5,128 bases of DNA from an uncultured Collinsella sp. (GTDB taxonomy: Bacteria; Actinomycetota; Coriobacteriia; Coriobacteriales; Coriobacteriaceae), in NCBI GenBank assembly GCA_958447915.1, contig CAUDCB010000144.1:1-5128 (forward strand), read 5' to 3'. Both the position numbers and the translations under genes were made by a program. A model generated the notes under the pieces. That model did not search any database. It was given only the letters and a program-made list of their open reading frames with translations, and was not told the DNA's origin. Positions 4,542 through 5,128 of this stretch are shown piece by piece. Numbering within the stretch: the first letter of the stretch is position 1; the number at the start of each line of letters is the position of its first letter.

Positions 4542-5128
4542 GATGTATCTCGAGGATGCCATGAGAACGCTGGGCGAGGCAGTCGATTTCGCCCTCTGCG
4601 ACCAAGGGCTGAGTCCTGTCGAACTAACGACAATCCTATTGAATTCTCTCGAGATGAGGCAATTCGAGCGTGGTGTGGCGCGCGTTGTCTGCGGCATGTC
4701 GGGTGACGAACTTGCGCGTGAAATAATTGCCAGTGCAGGATTGAAACCCGCAGAATGTAGGGAGAGCTACCCGCTTGATCGTTCCTCGCAATACTGGGCG
4801 GGCTGGGTTTTGGCTTATTCGCAATGGGCGAGCAGCTTGAACTTTAACGAGCTCTTTGAAGTCGCCCCGCTTGATTGGATTATCGGTTCGTATTCCCCGC
4901 TTCACGAGGCGTCGGAAGATACATTCGCAGAGATTGTCATCGATAAATGGAACAAAGCCCAGGCAGACAAAAAGGGCCTCAAGGCGGCACGAAAGGCGGC
5001 CGGCCTAACGCAAAAACAGCTGGCCGCCCAATCGGGGGTTAAACTTCGCGCTATACAGCTCTACGAACAGAATCAGCTGGATTTACGCCGCGCCTCGGTC
5101 TCTTCGGCATTGGCGCTCGCAAACACCC
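4522..5128 (+). CDS. XRE-family helix-turn-helix regulator with N-terminal partner domain, 3' end cut off
   Basis: The frame runs from the ATG at 4522 to the right edge without a stop, giving 202 residues. The start has a GAGGGG (4506-4511) 10 nt upstream. The ATG at 4543 (giving MYLEDAM) has no better site, yet that is where related proteins as I remember them begin, so either may be used. Residues 8-145 form a helical region with 'MYLEDAMRTLGEAVDFAL' and 'RSSQYWAGWVLAYSQW', typical of regulators encoded beside DUF3990 genes. Residues 151-202 are a Cro/C1-type helix-turn-helix ('LKAARKAAGLTQKQLAAQSGV', then 'RAIQLYEQ'), and only its end is missing. The N-terminal part probably contacts the DUF3990 protein, and the C-terminal part probably binds the palindrome at 3808-3860. 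Antitoxin and autorepressor is the inferred role. Confidence 0.8.
   Translation, partial: MTHAYSEMYLEDAMRTLGEAVDFALCDQGLSPVELTTILLNSLEMRQFERGVARVVCGMSGDELAREIIASAGLKPAECRESYPLDRSSQYWAGWVLAYSQWASSLNFNELFEVAPLDWIIGSYSPLHEASEDTFAEIVIDKWNKAQADKKGLKAARKAAGLTQKQLAAQSGVKLRAIQLYEQNQLDLRRASVSSALALANT

Noticed and set aside
4247..4633. A 128-aa minus-strand frame across the DUF3990/XRE junction
   Set aside because: It is antisense to two recognisable overlapping genes and has no ribosome-binding site or family pattern.

Overview
The window looks like an accessory (defence or toxin-antitoxin) region of a moderately GC-rich bacterium. The 222-aa DUF3990 protein followed by an XRE protein with a 'MYLEDAM...YWAGW.LAYSQW' N-terminal region resembles pairs I know from Coriobacteriia (Eggerthella, Gordonibacter and relatives) and Firmicutes. 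Together with the base composition this suggests an actinobacterium of the Eggerthellales. That assignment is inference from family recall, not from a marker gene. No phage structural gene, transposase, integrase, rRNA or tRNA was seen.

Layout, left to right. (1) Positions 1-491, plus strand: the C-terminal part of an Abi_2-type (AbiD/AbiF-like) abortive-infection protein with a HEPN-style R-x4-H motif. (2) Positions 492-934: no supported gene, but the first copy (704-829) of a roughly 130-bp dispersed repeat with inverted ends. (3) Positions 935-1213, plus strand: a small gene with a perfect ribosome-binding site and an in-frame TAA after 15 codons, probably a fresh pseudogene. (4) Positions 1214-1494: two 34-bp direct repeats that each form a hairpin, then a strong hairpin just past the end of the next gene. 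(5) Positions 1495-3217, minus strand: an overlapping two-gene operon, a winged-helix regulator (antitoxin-like, 329 aa) followed by an AbiEii-like nucleotidyltransferase (249 aa). A TGTAACAT/ATGTTACA dyad sits in its predicted promoter. (6) Positions 3218-3872: a 655-bp divergent intergenic region with that operator, two more copies of the dispersed repeat side by side (3473-3604 and 3612-3740), and a perfect 23-bp-arm palindrome (3808-3860) around an extended -10 promoter. (7) Positions 3873-5128, plus strand: a second overlapping two-gene operon, DUF3990 (ADP-ribosyltransferase-like) and an XRE regulator cut off by the window edge.

How the genes may work together: both complete operons have the layout of autoregulated toxin-antitoxin modules, with overlapping genes, one DNA-binding partner, one enzyme-like partner and dyad operators on the promoter. 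In the minus-strand operon the DNA-binding protein comes first (the AbiE order). In the plus-strand operon the enzyme comes first. With the Abi_2 remnant upstream, three different families linked to phage defence or growth control lie within 5 kb, separated by mobile-looking repeats. All functional statements are from motif reading without database searches.
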